From assembly GCA_002633025.1 (NCBI GenBank), contig NMRB01000523.1, forward strand, positions 259,175 to 323,174: 64,000 bases of DNA, in the 5' to 3' direction. Below, in pieces: positions 22,301-37,300 of the stretch. The stretch comes from Notospermus geniculatus. Taxonomy: Eukaryota; Nemertea; Pilidiophora; Heteronemertea; Lineidae. Position numbers and translations under genes: made by a program. Numbering within the stretch: the stretch's first letter is position 1; every line of letters starts with the position of its first letter. The notes under the pieces were generated by a model. That model saw nothing but the letters and a program-made list of their open reading frames with translations. It was not told where the DNA came from and ran no database searches.

Positions 22301-25300
22301 GTTGGAGACTTGATGCAAGGTCGAGATAAAAATGTCCAGCGACACTGTGCTCACCTCTGCTGATAAGTCTCTGTGGTACCGGTACCGGTTAAGTAAAATT
22401 GTGACTCTCATGATGAATGATGAAAGATCAGTACAGATAAGATAAAGGTGAATACACCAAAGTATTAATTTTTATGATGATCAGTAATAATCAATCAACG
22501 ACATAAACTCAGCTGATGGCCGTCAGACGGAGTGTGATTTGTGAATACAATTCAAGAGTTTGTGAACAAACTGCTTTGCTAACATTAAACCAACTTAACC
22601 TTTACTATTGATGAGATATGAGCTGAAGCCAATTTTTCAAGATGGCTGCCTGGTGGCCATGTTTGAAGTCCAATCGAACCAAAATTTGGCGTACATGTAC
22701 AGGACAACAACATTTAGCCATGGTTACAGCATCCCAGCTACTAACGTTTATGAGGTATGGGCTGCCTGGTTTTCAATATGGCTGCCTGGTGGCCATATTT
22801 GATGTCCAATCTAACCGAAATTTGCCATACATTTAGAGGGTACCTAAATACATGGTTTGGCATGGTTATAACATCCAACCCACTTATATTTATGAGATAT
22901 GGGTCAAAGTCATTTTTTCAAGATGGCTTCGTGGTGGCCATATTTGAAGTGCGATTGGGTCGAAATTTGGTGCACTTGTTGAGGGTGCCTAGATATATCT
23001 TCACACCAAAATCACTCTACGTCAAATAGCCACGAAATTTGCCACCAAACAGTGGAATTTTGAACTTTTGACCTCTGTGACCTTGAAAAGTGGGTCAAAT
23101 CAAAAACCCGGACATATGTGATGTTGTCTCACCAAAGGAACCCAGCATTAAAATTTCATGGTTCTAGCTACCAGTGTTCAGGAGATATGGCCAAAAGGTT
23201 TTCACAAAGCGCCCCCTACAGACCAGAGTGTAAAATTAGCAGCACTACGTTTTGGTCCAGAGATAGTTTTTACCATAGGGAAGCTGTACACCAAGTTCCA
23301 AGTTTCTTATCTAAGCCAAGCAGTTTAGAAACGTGCCACCCCTGTTAACGACGACGACGGATGACACGCCATAAGAAAAGTTCACCTCACAGAGGTGAGC
23401 TAAAAAGTCTGAGGAACATTTCTCACATTGACATAGAAAATGTTTATCGTCCACAGACGCAAAATGATGTCATTATGCTTTACCTTGGTTATCGGAGCTT
23501 CAATTGTCATTGAATGAATTCTAGCCATGGATTCTCTGCGATGAGGTAGAGGGTGAACGCCGCCTATGAAAAGAACAATCAATTTTAAATTCCATCTGGA
23601 CATCAGCAATTGTTGCCCAAAAATCGTCGATGCGTCTTGAACTAATTTTGATCAAGACTAGAAGTTACACGGCACTCCTTCAGCTGCGAAATATTGATAT
23701 TTATTCATAATTTGACCAAGTGTTTGTCTCCAAATGTGACCCACACTGTCAAAAGTATGGGTATGGGTGCTTGTCGCAAGTCATCATCATTGGTCATTAG
23801 TTTATTCAACTAATCATTGCTGTCCACTGCTATTGTAAACCTGCAGAGATGTACATTTCAGATATTGTGTGTGTCCTTTCCTCCATTGCGACGAGCGCCT
23901 ATTTTTACTGGAGCAGGTCACAAATAAGGATTTTAGTGCAGAATACTATAGTGTAGGTATTAGATTTTGATGATCATTACCAGGGAGGCTACTCAGCATT
24001 CCTTCAGCCTGAAACGTTGACATAAGACCACAACTTGACCAAGTGCGATATTTCACAATAAGGAGTGCAGACACTACGGTCCGAATTCACCAAGGGTGAT
24101 CATCGCGCGATTAAGACTTAGACGCGTGTACCTTCTTCAAAAGCATGGTGGAAGTGATCACCCTTGGTGAATACGGCCCTACATGTATATACGTATATAG
24201 CATATTAAGAGCAAAGCTGCTTATGTTTTTGTGGGTAGGATATTTGGGAAACACAAAACTTATTTAACAAGGACTTCATTTCAGAGATTACCATGAACTT
24301 ACTGATAAACTTAGTACTTCCTACTACCACCAGATGGCTGTATGACTAAGAGGCTCTAATGATGCCACTGAGATAAGGTTAGGGAACAGCAGTATACAAG
24401 TTAGGGAATGGTATGCATGACAGTGGAAATAAAGTTAAAGACACTCATGCAGGTATCAAGATATCTATGGCCAGTGTAAATTATTTAAATCTGATGCAAA
24501 GAAGCTGTATTTTTCATGTGAGACCATGCATTATTGAAAGTGAGAGGAATTCAAAGAACTTCAAATGTGAGATTGCTTCTACCACAGATGATGCCTGGCA
24601 GTGCCAGAGTGCAACAGTATACATCTCGACAGTGAAGTTTTGGCGAAAAAATTTCACGAGAGAAAAAGCTGAAGAGAGAGTCTGAAGAAAAAGTGTCGGT
24701 ACCAAGCCCAACTTTCCAGGTGATGCCACCCTGAGGTAATCAGTGGTTCTCAGCACTCGCTTCCAACATGTGCAGTGCCCCAAGAACCACTGATTGCCTT
24801 TTATATTTGATGCTGACGTGATTGAAAAAAATCTTGACAGGTGTCGCCAAAAATTCACACATAAAAAGCCGAGGAAGCCTTCCACATGACAGACACTATC
24901 ACTAAAAGCAAATATAATCATGAAGAATATTTACTGACCATCACTGGACAGGGAGCGGACATCATACGAACCCTTCCTAAGGGACTTAAAATCATCTCGT
25001 CGCAATCCAAATGGATCTGTGATGACAGTGTCAGAGTGAAATGGGAATATGTCAGTGAGATCAACAATGGATGCATGAAGTCTGATTTGAACCATAATTT
25101 TGTTGACATCATAAATGATTGTTTTGTAACCTTAGTACATCAAGAGTCAAATGTTAGTCAAATATGCAGTTAATGTAATGTATGTCATTTTATTCCACCA
25201 AACCTTTTACTAATGCATCTGCATCATGAATTTAATTCAAAAGAACTCTTTCTGTGATACTAATGGATCATCAATCATGTCAATTGAGGAAGAAAGCAAG

Positions 25301-28300
25301 GTCTTCAAGACTTGAGAGGTAAGACAGAGCCATGCAGGCTTAGGACTACTGATTATACGGGAGAGGAGGATGAGTTATCGTATCCACGGCAACGAGCAAC
25401 TTCCACATCACTATTCAAGTTCTGCTACCGGGTATCACATCATACTCTATTCTACGACAATTTAGACACATTCACTACAAATTTTCTAGATTGGCACTTT
25501 CACCAAATAAACGTAATTAAGATATTATGAGGTAAGTCCACCTAAACTGATTCCTCTCATAATACTTTGGTCATTCAGAGAGGTTGCTTCAGTATCTTAG
25601 TTCTGATCGTGAGTACCACAGGACAAAACTGCATCATGCTGTCCTAGGACTACTAACAGCCTGGATCATGCTGTCTGTTCTCTTGCATGGAGAAACAGAG
25701 CGAAATGTTGTTATTCAGGGTATGAGTCAAGGCGTTCATGTACCAAAGGAAGTAACAACTGTTAGGAATTGTTGTGGTGACCAATAAAATTCCAAATGCA
25801 TCTCTCAAAATCAATTCATCATCCAAAACTACCAAGAGTCATGCGCCTGACCCCATACCATTTGACATACAATCTTTTTTGAAGGATTAGTGCTATTTCA
25901 ACAGCAAGATTGCCTCACCATTGGTCATTTGATTGAATGAGTCTGCATCCTTCAGTCGTTCCAACTGCATGTCAAGTCTAGCAGATTTGAGTGCTACATG
26001 ATGATGAACTCGCCTGAAATTGAAGAAGGTATTTGTGAGCCTTCCATATATTATGAAGAAGACACATTTACCGGTATTTGTTCATTTATCTGGTATTGTG
26101 AAATTTGCATTTCCCAGTTCACCACCATTCTGCCCACTAATGATGGAAGGATCAAGATCAGGCCAGCAGGGAGCATGATGAACCAGTGTATTAGCAATAC
26201 CTACCAGTACATATTTTCAATATACAATATACGGTATAAAGCAATACATGTACTACAGCAGACTATGAACGACATGATCTTGAGTGGAGATCCTCTACCA
26301 TCGGAAGGTATAGTTAGGTCCAGTCAGGTACAATCTGAAGCCTACCTAATCCCATCTTTGACCAGGAGCATCCAGGATGGAAATACTCCGAGTATTGCCG
26401 TAGTAGAAGACCGAGAGGTAAAGGGATGAAGCGCAGTGGGTTTTTTAGTTCTGCAGGGTGACCATCAAACTTACCCAGACGGTCCAGTTATAGGTATAAT
26501 CCTTGAGTGTTGCTGTATACTTTCACCATTTTTCCGTTTCATGTAATATACACCTTCCCATCTCTGTGACAGAAAAACAGTCAAAACGAGGGTGAACGAC
26601 TAATCAAAGGATGTTCATTGGGCCTTACAACATTCCACATTCTAATGTTATCACGCCTCCTCGAAGTGCTTTTAGCACAATGATCTTAATTGTTCAAAGT
26701 TTTCCTTCAGGAATCTTCTTGATAGGACAAGATTTCTAGTTCCGGTTCATTGGTGGGAGTGAGTGATAAACATCCCACGACAGTCATCAACTTATAAATT
26801 TGTCAACTACTCTACTTAAAATGAATATATTTGAAAAGATTCTTGAATATATCTGGCTGATTGGCCAAGATGTATCAGCAATCAGACCAACAGATCTCAT
26901 ACCTTTCCTTTCTTGAGCTGTGACTGTATCGTCTCCTGTATGTCATCAGTATTTTTGTCGCTCTTTGGCAGGTCACGAAGATTCTTCCCTATCAGTTCAT
27001 CAGATGTGTACCCTGTCAGCCGTTCGTATGAATGATTTACATACTGAAAGAGAACCGAGTGCAAATTTGACACATCGTACAAGACGAGACTCCATCTTTA
27101 AAGGAAGTCGAGTTTCAAACATGGTGTCACCCTTTATGTACCGGTATTTATTTTACCCAGTGACTTGTAGACCGGGAGACTTATGGATGCTGATGCTTAC
27201 CTCAATTTCATTATCGCTGTTCGTTATTTCCACTGCTTCAAATATATGCTCTAGAGCAGTGAATAGGGCTTCGCTTGCTCGCATCTTTTGTCGAGCTCGC
27301 ACCTCACAGTGTTCCAGGCTGATCAGTTCATTCAGACATGAACCTACATTACAGTTCTCGACGTATCTCTGNCCATATATTATGAAGAAGTCACATTTAT
27401 TTGTTCATTTATCTGGTATTGTGAAATTTGCATTTGCCAGTTCACCACCATTCTGCCCACTAATGATGGAAGGATCAAGATCAGGCCGGCGGGGAGCATG
27501 ATGAACCGGTGTATTAGCAATACATATTTTCAATATACATGTACAATATACAGTATAAAGCAATCCCATACTACAGCAGACCATGAACCGCATGATCGTG
27601 AGTGGAGATCCTCTACCATCGGAAGGTATAGAGTTAGGTTTAATACTCCAGTCAGGTACAATCTGAAGCCTACCTAATCCCATCTTTGACCAGGAGCATC
27701 CAGGACGGAAATATTCCGGGTACTGCTATAGTAGAAGACCGAGAGGTAAAGGGATGAAGTGCAGTGGATTTTTTGGTTCCGCAGAGTGACCATCAAACTT
27801 ACCCAGACGGTCCAGTGATAGGTATAATCCTTGAGTGTTGCTGTATACTTTCACCATTTTTCCGTTTCATGTAATATACACCTTCCCATCTCTGTGACAG
27901 AAAAACAGTCAAAACGAGGGTGAACGACTAATCAAAGGACTCTCCAATGATGTTCATTGGGCCTTTCAACATTCCACATTCTAATGTTATCACGCCTCCT
28001 CGAAGTGCTTTTAGCACAATGATCTTAATTGTTCAAAGTTTTCCTTCAGGAATCTTCTTGATAGGACAAGATTTCTAGTTCCGGTTCATTGGTGGGAGTG
28101 AGTGATAAACATCCCACGACAGTCATCAACTTATAAATTTGTCAACTACTCTACTTAAAATGAATATATTTGAAAAGATTCTTGAATATATCTGGCTGAT
28201 TGGCCAAGATGTATCAGCAATCAGACCAACAGATCTCATACCTTTCCTTTCTTGAGCTGTGACTGTATCGTCTCCTGTATGTCATCAGTATTTTTGTCGC

Positions 28301-31300
28301 TCTTTGGCAGGTCACGAAGATTCTTCCCTATCAGTTCATCAGATGTGTACCCTGTCAGCCGTTCGTATGAATGATTTACATACTGAAAGAGAACCGAGTG
28401 CAAATTTGACACATCGTACAAGACGAGACTCCATCTTTAAAGGAAGTCGAGTTTCAAACATGGTGTCACCCTTTATGTACCGGTATTTATTTTACCCAGT
28501 GACTTGTAGACCGGGAGACTTATGGATGCTGATGCTTACCTCAATTTCATTATCGCTGTTCGTTATTTCCACTGCTTCAAATATATGCTCTAGAGCAGTG
28601 AATAGGGCTTCGCTTGCTCGCATCTTTTGTCGAGCTCGCACCTCACAGTGTTCCAGGCTGATCAGTTCATTCAGACATGAACCTACATTACAGTTCTCGA
28701 CGTATCTCTGGAAAGGAAAAAAAACTTCACACGTGAGCCAGTCTCTCAAAAAAACAGTACATGTAAGTGCATGTAAGCTTGAGAACTGCAGAAATGGACT
28801 ACAGGCATTCTTATTTGAGATTGACTTCAATGCTTTTAATTCTTCATCATCATCAAGGATTCGAACAATTTCAAAATGTTGCCGCCAAGTAATTATACTA
28901 AACGATATGCTGCCTCAAGATTGTCATCATGACAGTCAGTCATAAAATCCACATCTCAACGGATGTGCATTGCACTGAAAATGCATTTTTTTCTACCTGC
29001 CATGATCCAGTTTTAAAAGAAAACTGAGACACACAGAACTAGGAACCAACTTCCTATACCCAGAATCATTCAGTGGTAGGAACAGGAAGGGTTCATCACT
29101 AGCCAATCTGTCATGGTTGGCACAGAGAACACTGATGAGCAAAGGATGCTGATTTCAAATTCTTTTAGTCAGAACAGCATCATCCAGCCGAAGGAGAGGT
29201 CTCATGAAACATTCATACAGTGTGGAACCCATGAATAGATACAACTTGTCCATTAGAATGTTCACAGAGGAGTCACAATAAATTACCAGGCAAATCTAAC
29301 CCCTTGGGACCTAAACTGGTTCCACTTTGCACCCTACACACTGCAGCACTCGGACATCAAGTATTATATAATGTATATGTGGGCAGTAAAGACGGAACCA
29401 GTTGACCTGTGACCAGGGTTCAAAAACCACCAAGCCTATTGAAATTACTCTTCAACTTCTTCCACTTCAGTGGAAAAAGAAGGTCAGATTAATAGTTGAT
29501 TTACTTCTGTGTGAGAATGAAATCCTGGAGTCGTCGACATGATACTTGTGTTAGAAGGAACAACGTTGATCCCTAATACTTGGTTTTGAATGCCGGATGT
29601 CTGGTGCACCTAGGCCGGCTCATAGATAGAACACCATGGCATTGCAGCTGATCTGAAGAACACCCAGTACAGTTCTTTTGTCGTTTTAGCTCACACTTAA
29701 TCATGTATATTCTCATGGAAAAATATGCAACTACTAACCAAACAGGCAGAACAAATGACCTGTGGGATGTACATCGAGTGCTGATGAATATTTGCATGAG
29801 AGTCTCGGAGATTGATCAAATATGCTGCTGGTAATGAGACAAGAATGCCAAGAAGGAATTATCATTTATATCGAAGATTACTGACTGCCAGGCATCGGCA
29901 GAGTCCATCTCTGTGTTCTTGCACATTCCTAGTTGACTTTCAGTAACCACGACATATTGATGACAACTTCTGTCAGAAATGTGCTAGCACATTGAAAAGC
30001 ATTAGTTGGGACATTATCCTTTAACAGTTCATAAGCTTCGGCTGAAATCTACAACAGGAATACTAGTACATGCCAACACAAACCAAGAAATGCCACACAA
30101 TTTTTTATCCACATACACATAAGTTGTGTCTTCATGTTCATTACCGGTTGCAAACCTGTGCATGGTTGTGGTAATGTACATGCTAATGTGGGTAATGTAC
30201 ATGTCTACATTCAACAGGGAAACGCAAACTTCAGTTGGTATGCAAAAACACAACATATGAAGCTGCTTCTGGCCTGGAAAGAACAACTGGTGTGCCAGGT
30301 ATCTGTTGCGTTGTTACCAGTAATTTCTAAATCTACTATTCCTGAAATTCATGATGCGTGCTTTAAAACCTTTGGCCACTCTAGCTGTTGTGGTTGTTTA
30401 AGCATGAAATACCAAAAGCCATGAAAATACAGACATCTCACAAGCAAACATATGGTTTTTAATTCTTAGATATGAGGAAAATATAATGGAAAAGCAGACT
30501 GGACTCCACCAAATTGTTCATCAAGCTAATGTATAGGATGTCGAAGTAATCTATCCTTCAATGGTACGCCTGAAGAATGCCCTAATCAGAAAGGTGGACA
30601 GACCAACCAAAATGAAATCAGTATTATCTCGCCAGTCACCCAATTGGCCAATCTCGCCACAAGACAAGGCAACAACACTGATCCATCGAACGTCGTGCTG
30701 TCGCATATTAGGCGTCCATTATCTTTGACCAATTGATGCCGAGAAAGGAAGCCGATGTGGTCCCCACTAATGAACCAAGTGTCAGATTTAATGTGATGAG
30801 ACAAGAGCCGACTCGCTGTGAGCACGAACATGTTGGATCAAAGAATTTCTGACTGAAATCTCTACGTCTCGGCCTATTCCATTCAGTGGATCACTTTTCA
30901 GAATCGTCCTTTAAATCACAAGATTTGGTAGCTAAACAGATGACTCTGAAGACGCTCTACGGGAGAGTTGTCTCTCTATGGGCAACTCATCCATAGAAAA
31001 CTATGGGTACCGGCAAAAATTCATAAGCGAGCGACTCGCTTATGAATTTTTGGTACCGGTAGTCATCTGCGCCACTGCTTTATATATATTGCAAAGAATT
31101 GAAAATTTTGGAGATGCAGTTGTATGCCAACATTCATGTATTAGAGGTTGGACAAGGGTTGACAATAATCCCTGTTTCTTGGCATCAACAAACAAAACTC
31201 AGGTGACCTCAGCAAAAAGGGGTTAAAATCATACATCAGGGGTAAACAGAGCCAAATATGATTATCTTGGCAATAAGATACTTAATTCCACGTCAAATAT

Positions 31301-34300
31301 TTTAATCAACTCTCCCAACAGTATTCCTGGGCAGATGTAGCTTGAGGAAGCCGTTGGTGCTTGGTTTCGTGTCTAATCATCGGTTAGACTGCCATGGTGT
31401 ATTTCTCCATTCCAATTTAGAATGCGTGTACAAAACCACCAGCGTTCCCACAGCAGAACAGAACTAAGTCTGATAAGCTCAGCCTGATAGACAAATTTCT
31501 TATAACATTCTGGATCTGATTTCAAAGGACAAGGCTCAAAGCGGTAAACTCAAGTGCAGACGATTGTGTTGTCATCTGTGAGTTGACGTTTTGCACTTAC
31601 CCTATTGAAGCCCGCATTTATAAGAGGTAAAATGGAGGGTTCTTCTTTGTCTGAGGAACTGAAACAAAAGTAGAGATCAAGTTCCAACCGAGGACAAAAT
31701 TCTGGATATGTTTATGGTGCACTATCCATGCTGTAATTTAGGCTACAGTCAACACAAAATGGGGATAGGATCCACAAATACAGCAAAAATTTCCCATCCC
31801 AATCTGATGCTTTGGCTGATTTTCCTACTTAATAGTGCACATGGCGGATCCTTCCCACCCTAGTTTTGCCCATTGCATAGGACAGACAGGTCTCCTAAGT
31901 CTCATCCTGTTGGGAAGGATGGATATGTCTGTTGCATTTTTCCTTTCATTCTATTTCATACAATGGACATGTCCGGTTGTTAAGATTGCCAGTGGGCATT
32001 TCTGAGAGCAAAGTTGAATTTTCTTTTTTTTCTCGATTTATTTTTGCAATTTTTATCATGCAATAGCATGATATTTGGGAAAAAATATTCCGTAGTTAAC
32101 TGTTTAAGCGTCCACTTGAAAAGAGCTCTGGTACTTGTGAAACATGAACAGGTTACTTGAGGTGCCTCAAGAAAGTTTACATATACGATGTTGAAGTACT
32201 TACTGTTTTTTGGTTACTGCCACTATTGCTGTGTGTTCACTCGCCTTTGTGGCTCGAATTGACCTAATAACAACAAGGAATGAAAATGTCAACAAGATTC
32301 TGACACAGTGAGAAATAATTTAAACTTCCGACATGGAGAATTTTTGAGGTAATGTACAGGACTTTTTGACTGAATGGAACAGCTCTGTTTCCAGCATGTA
32401 CCGTAACAGAAAACAGCTAGAGATGAAATCAGCTGTCGTTGAGGAAACAACATCTGCTCCTACCCATCTGTCTGCCAGTAAAGAAAAACAACCTAATTTG
32501 GCAGTCACACATCATGCATAAACCCAAGTGATAATTTCAAGGCAGGGTGCCATGATAGACAAAATGACTGGCTCACGAACAGGAAACAACTCTCACCTTT
32601 GGAGGGTGTTATCAGAAAGAATTCTGTAGGGGGGATGACTTCTTACCTACATAAAGCTTCTGCATCAAAATGTTTAGATTGTCTATGGTCAATGATCACA
32701 ATGTCATGATGTTTCTCCAGATATGACTCCAGTGAACCTTCTGAAGTCTTTATTATATTACACTGATATCCCGCTTTGTCCGCTGCCCACCAGAACCCAT
32801 CGCTCTGCGCGTCCTCCTTGCCGAACACCAGTAAAATCTACAAAAAGAACATCGATGAAAAACACAGTATCGAAGTCCACCCTGCATTTACGTTGTTGGT
32901 ATCTTTTCATCAATGTTTCATTCATTCATTTGCACAACCTCACGTTGACGGCCAAATTTCCAAGGTAGCCAGCCTTGACTCGTGCACATGGCTGTTGGCT
33001 TACCCAAGGTGTTGTATGGCTGTGTAGGGATGGCTCGAAATTCATTGCTATTGATGTTGAATTGAATAAGTTTAAACATACTTCGTAGTCGGTATCCAAA
33101 TTGACTTCATAGGACAATGAACGACAGAAATATTACCCCCACTCCCGACATTCTGTACTTCAGCTAACTTCAATGACGTAAATTTCCAGCCATACTTCTA
33201 ATATTGTCACCATACACCACAGCACCTTCGGCAAGACAACAACCAATTGTGTAACGAGAAGAACATTTCTTAACGTTATCAACTCCAACAACAAATATGC
33301 TTGATATTTCATTAGCAAAGCTAATATGCGGTAACAATACCTCACAGCGGTGCAATCAAAAATCAGCCCCAGGTCTTCCATAACAACATCTAGATTAGCA
33401 TACTATCTGATAATGATGTCATCATATTTTGTGATTTGCTAGCAGGTACGCGTGCCACTTTTTGAGTGATTTTCAAACTGGTCACCAGGGAACAAAAATA
33501 CCAAACCAAAGAATGTATTACAGCTCATTGGAACGTTTCTGGTGCTCTTTTTTAAATCTGGAATTTTCGTGATGGCAGTCCAAAAATTTCTAAAATGAAC
33601 AGGAGATATCTTTCATTCTGAACCAGAACCGAAGCTTTAAAGGAGGATTATATACTTACTGACATTGTATGCTGCCGTAATTTCATCGGCCCAAACAGTA
33701 TTTGATTATCAGCACCCTGAAATAATATTTAAAACAGTCATAAGTGACACTTAGCGGAAATAGGATCTTTATAACAGGTACCGTACGCCATTCATACAGA
33801 ATTCGGGATGACAACCTGAAGTCCTTTCTGCTGCAATATAAATGGAAATAATGTTAGAAAAAAGAAACTTCCGGCACATCACTTGCAACGCCATGTCGCG
33901 ACGTAAGTTCTGCCGGGTCCCCCATTCAAGGAACTGGAATGAAGATGAATATTAAGAAGACATGTCTGTACGATATCCTGGAGGAGGTGAACAATGTGGA
34001 GATTGAGAGTCCACAGGACAAAACGTACCACCTAACTGACGGGATAAGAATGAATAATTGATACTGATTATTACACATTTATATATATAAAGCCTAACAG
34101 GGAGATCGGGTGATGAGTAGGAGATGAAGCACCTCTCTTTCACCCTAGTTAAGGTCACAGGTGTTATTGTCATGGAAACACAACAAAAACCTCAACCTAC
34201 GTGGACCACACTTAGGGTAAGAGGCATGAATGGGGAGATAAGTGATGTCAATTGTATTTTCTCTGATGTGGCATCTCCTATGACTATGACAATGATTTGT

Positions 34301-37300
34301 TGTGTTCTTTTAAAAGATGTCAGTGTGGCCGATTCTGTGGTCAGTATGATATACTTGCCCTAGCTGCTTGATAATGCGGGCGAAATGTTGGCATGCTTGA
34401 GCTAATTTCTAGTAAAAGCACTTAAACGTAGATGCTCTGAGGACCTTTAGTCTTCATAAATTTTTAATGAATTTCGATTGAAATAGACCTGGTTTGAAAC
34501 TGATATTCTACATGGAAAAATTACAACATTCATAAATGGCTGCTGACGTCATAATTCAATAGGTACCGAAGGCAACACTACTACAACAAACAAGAAAAAT
34601 CTCAAATTGCAATATCACACACTTCATTCAAACAATAACATTGATTTTTCCTGACCTTTCATTACAATATTTTTAGCCACAAAGTAAATATAACACAAAG
34701 TGTCACTAAAACAATTTACAAAGTTGAATAATGAGCTAAAAGTAAAACTTAGAGCCAAAAATAGAGCAGGAATAGGCCTACTCAGAAGTTCAAAGGATGA
34801 CTTATTTTTTTATAAAGTACACAAAGAGGGTGCATCATTATTATACGTACTACGACAAAAAAATTTGAGATAGAGCCATTAGTTGTGGACTTATTGCACT
34901 TTTCATGTTTTAGGTTTTGGCCACCTGGTGGTCAAGCCAGGAATCTGACTGAAACTTGTTGTGATGGTAACAGCTCACCAAGAGAGCAAGCTCAGCTAAA
35001 AATGGCATGCCTTACAGATTCATTTTCTTGCGGCACTAATGACCTGAGATTGCATCTAGGAAGAAAAGCCAATGCAAGGTTGATATCATGTGTTCTCATT
35101 GATTTTTCATTAGGATGCACAGCATGATTTGCATCAGAAAATANAGTCCAAAGTGAGTAGGGCCACAACGGAGGAAATTAACATCGATTAACACCAAGCA
35201 CAACTAGTGGCTGGAGAATGTATATAGTGTATATAGTTAAGAGAGATTTTTAAAAATTATTTTGGGTCAAACCCAAGCCGTGCGCACCATGAACTTTTTA
35301 AGTACTCGTCTACACGAAGTCTGAAGAGGCAAAGACCCTTGAGGGCCAAGCCTTATGATGATGATGATGATGATGATGGTATACAAAAGAGAATATGTCA
35401 GTCAGGCAGCTTGACAGGTACATGTATATACACATATTATTTCCTCTCACATGATGTTTTACAAAACATACAGGCCCTTCAGCTGATGTTAGATACCAAC
35501 TGTTCCACTGAACCCTATGGGCCATATTCATAAAGGATGTTTTAGACTTAGACGCCTGTATTCGTCAAATGCGTGGTGGAAGTGTGTGCATTTAGTGAAG
35601 TTACACGCGTCTAAGTCTTAAACACTCTTTTTCAATATGGCCCTATAATATCATATTTGCCGGTCCTGGTGTACCATACCTCTCCCACAGACATATCAAA
35701 TCCTCCCTTCCATGTAGAGGTCACGGGTTTCAAAACATCCTCCATGTCCGAGTGAAACTCCAGCAAAAATGAATGGTTGGTTCCAATAACAACAAGAATG
35801 GATAAGCTATTTCGTGCACTGCACAGTCTACATACATATTGCGCACAGCAGTCCAAATATTCGATCACCGGTAGTCATGTTCAGAATGAAACACCTGTCG
35901 AAATTTTAAACTACAGTTATGAGTCAAGATCAATCGCCTGAAATTTTACAGCCTATTCGGCATTGTTGTATTGGGAATATGTCTTTTATGACCTGGATTT
36001 CTTTGAATGGCATTCTCTGTCCATAAATGTGTCAGATATGAATGGATCATGTTTAGATATGTTTTATTTACATCCATTATCATTAATTGGAAAATATCAT
36101 AATACAAAACATTTCTGCCCTGGTTTTTGACACAAGGATGACAATGAATCTGGTCATCATTCTGTAAGTGATTCTGTGTCGATCAAGTGCAGCTCATGAC
36201 CTCTTCATGAACTCATAACCACACCTGGCCATAAAGCACATAGAAATATCACTACCCATGGATTTCCCTTTGATTAATCGAAGTAAATGACATAGAATTT
36301 CAAAAGCGTCTCAACGGGTTTCCTAGCAACCGGCAACTCTCAAGATCGGCAGCTTGAGAGAGGGCCAGTTGTTGGCATGTCATGCACGCTGTGCCAAGCC
36401 TGGGGAAGATGGATGCCCGTTGCAATCCATCTTTAGGTTGTCGCAATTTCTTAGGCATCTACATGTACGGCATCAAAAATATATATTTTTGACAGTACCA
36501 AAACCCTTGAAGTATCGTCACCACGGCAAGGTTGAAATCGGCAACTTCTGAAGTCCACCTAGATATCACTGTGGGACTGGGAAGATCAAGGTCCAAGGCC
36601 CTGTCTTGAACTCCTCTTAAGGTCATGCAAATTATCTCTTCTTGGCATAATGCAAGACATTTCCAAATGTCTATTTTGTCTATCTCGAACATTTGGCACC
36701 ACACTTTTAGGGCTGAAGTCTAAAGGAAATCTCAACATTTTGGCACTGTGCAGCAACACAGAAGGCTGATGACTTCTTTCTTCTAATGTAATCCAGGATG
36801 AAACCAGATTAGACAGTCCTCCAGTGTCACCTAAGGATAGATTGAGGCCAATTAACAGATGTTAACTGATGCTTTACATCAGTGATAGATGCAGAATAGT
36901 CAACAATTTAGAACCTACTGGCAAAATGGTTCCCAAGTCAGGAATGTTCAATTTAGAACCTGCTGGCAATGATCCCTAGTCAGGAATGTTCAATTTAGAA
37001 CCTACTGGCAATGGTTCCCAAGTCTGGAAAGCAGGGAACTTCAGATGTTATTCAGAAAAAAATCAAGAGACCAACCATGCAGAACTACAAACGTTACTGT
37101 GGGAGTGTAATTTTTTTTAGTTCTAATTTTTCTTTCTTAAAAAAATTGCCAAAAAAAGCATTTGACACACAAGGTACTGGATATAGCTTACGATCCTCAG
37201 GTGTTTCTGAGGATTCCCCGGATTTCGTAATGACGTAATATGACGTCCTACCCAGTTAAGGGGTTAATGCAACACTGATATAGAGGTAATAATTTTGCAG

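Larger units (their letters stand above)
26043..27371. repeat. Duplicated block, copy A (PDE8 exons 6-8)
   Basis: From CCATATATTATGAAGAAG to the N at 27372. It matches 27373-28710 with a few substitutions and small indels, mostly intronic. All three exons are intact. Confidence 0.9.
27373..28710. repeat. Duplicated block, copy B (PDE8 exons 6-8)
   Basis: Begins directly after the N. Order and orientation are the same as copy A. The break at exactly one N points to overlapping contigs and not a true gene duplication. Confidence 0.9.

Noticed and set aside
22608-23029. Overlapping plus-strand ORFs of 64-90 residues
   Set aside because: They are three frames of the 141-bp repeat unit, not genes.
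24514-24921. Minus-strand 135-residue ORF between PDE8 exons 9 and 10
   Set aside because: No similarity to the PAS-catalytic linker, and exons 9 and 10 already join in phase.
26043-28710. True tandem duplication giving PDE8 two PAS domains
   Set aside because: The phase mismatch (exon 8 phase 2 to exon 6 phase 0) would create an early stop, and the copies abut a single N.
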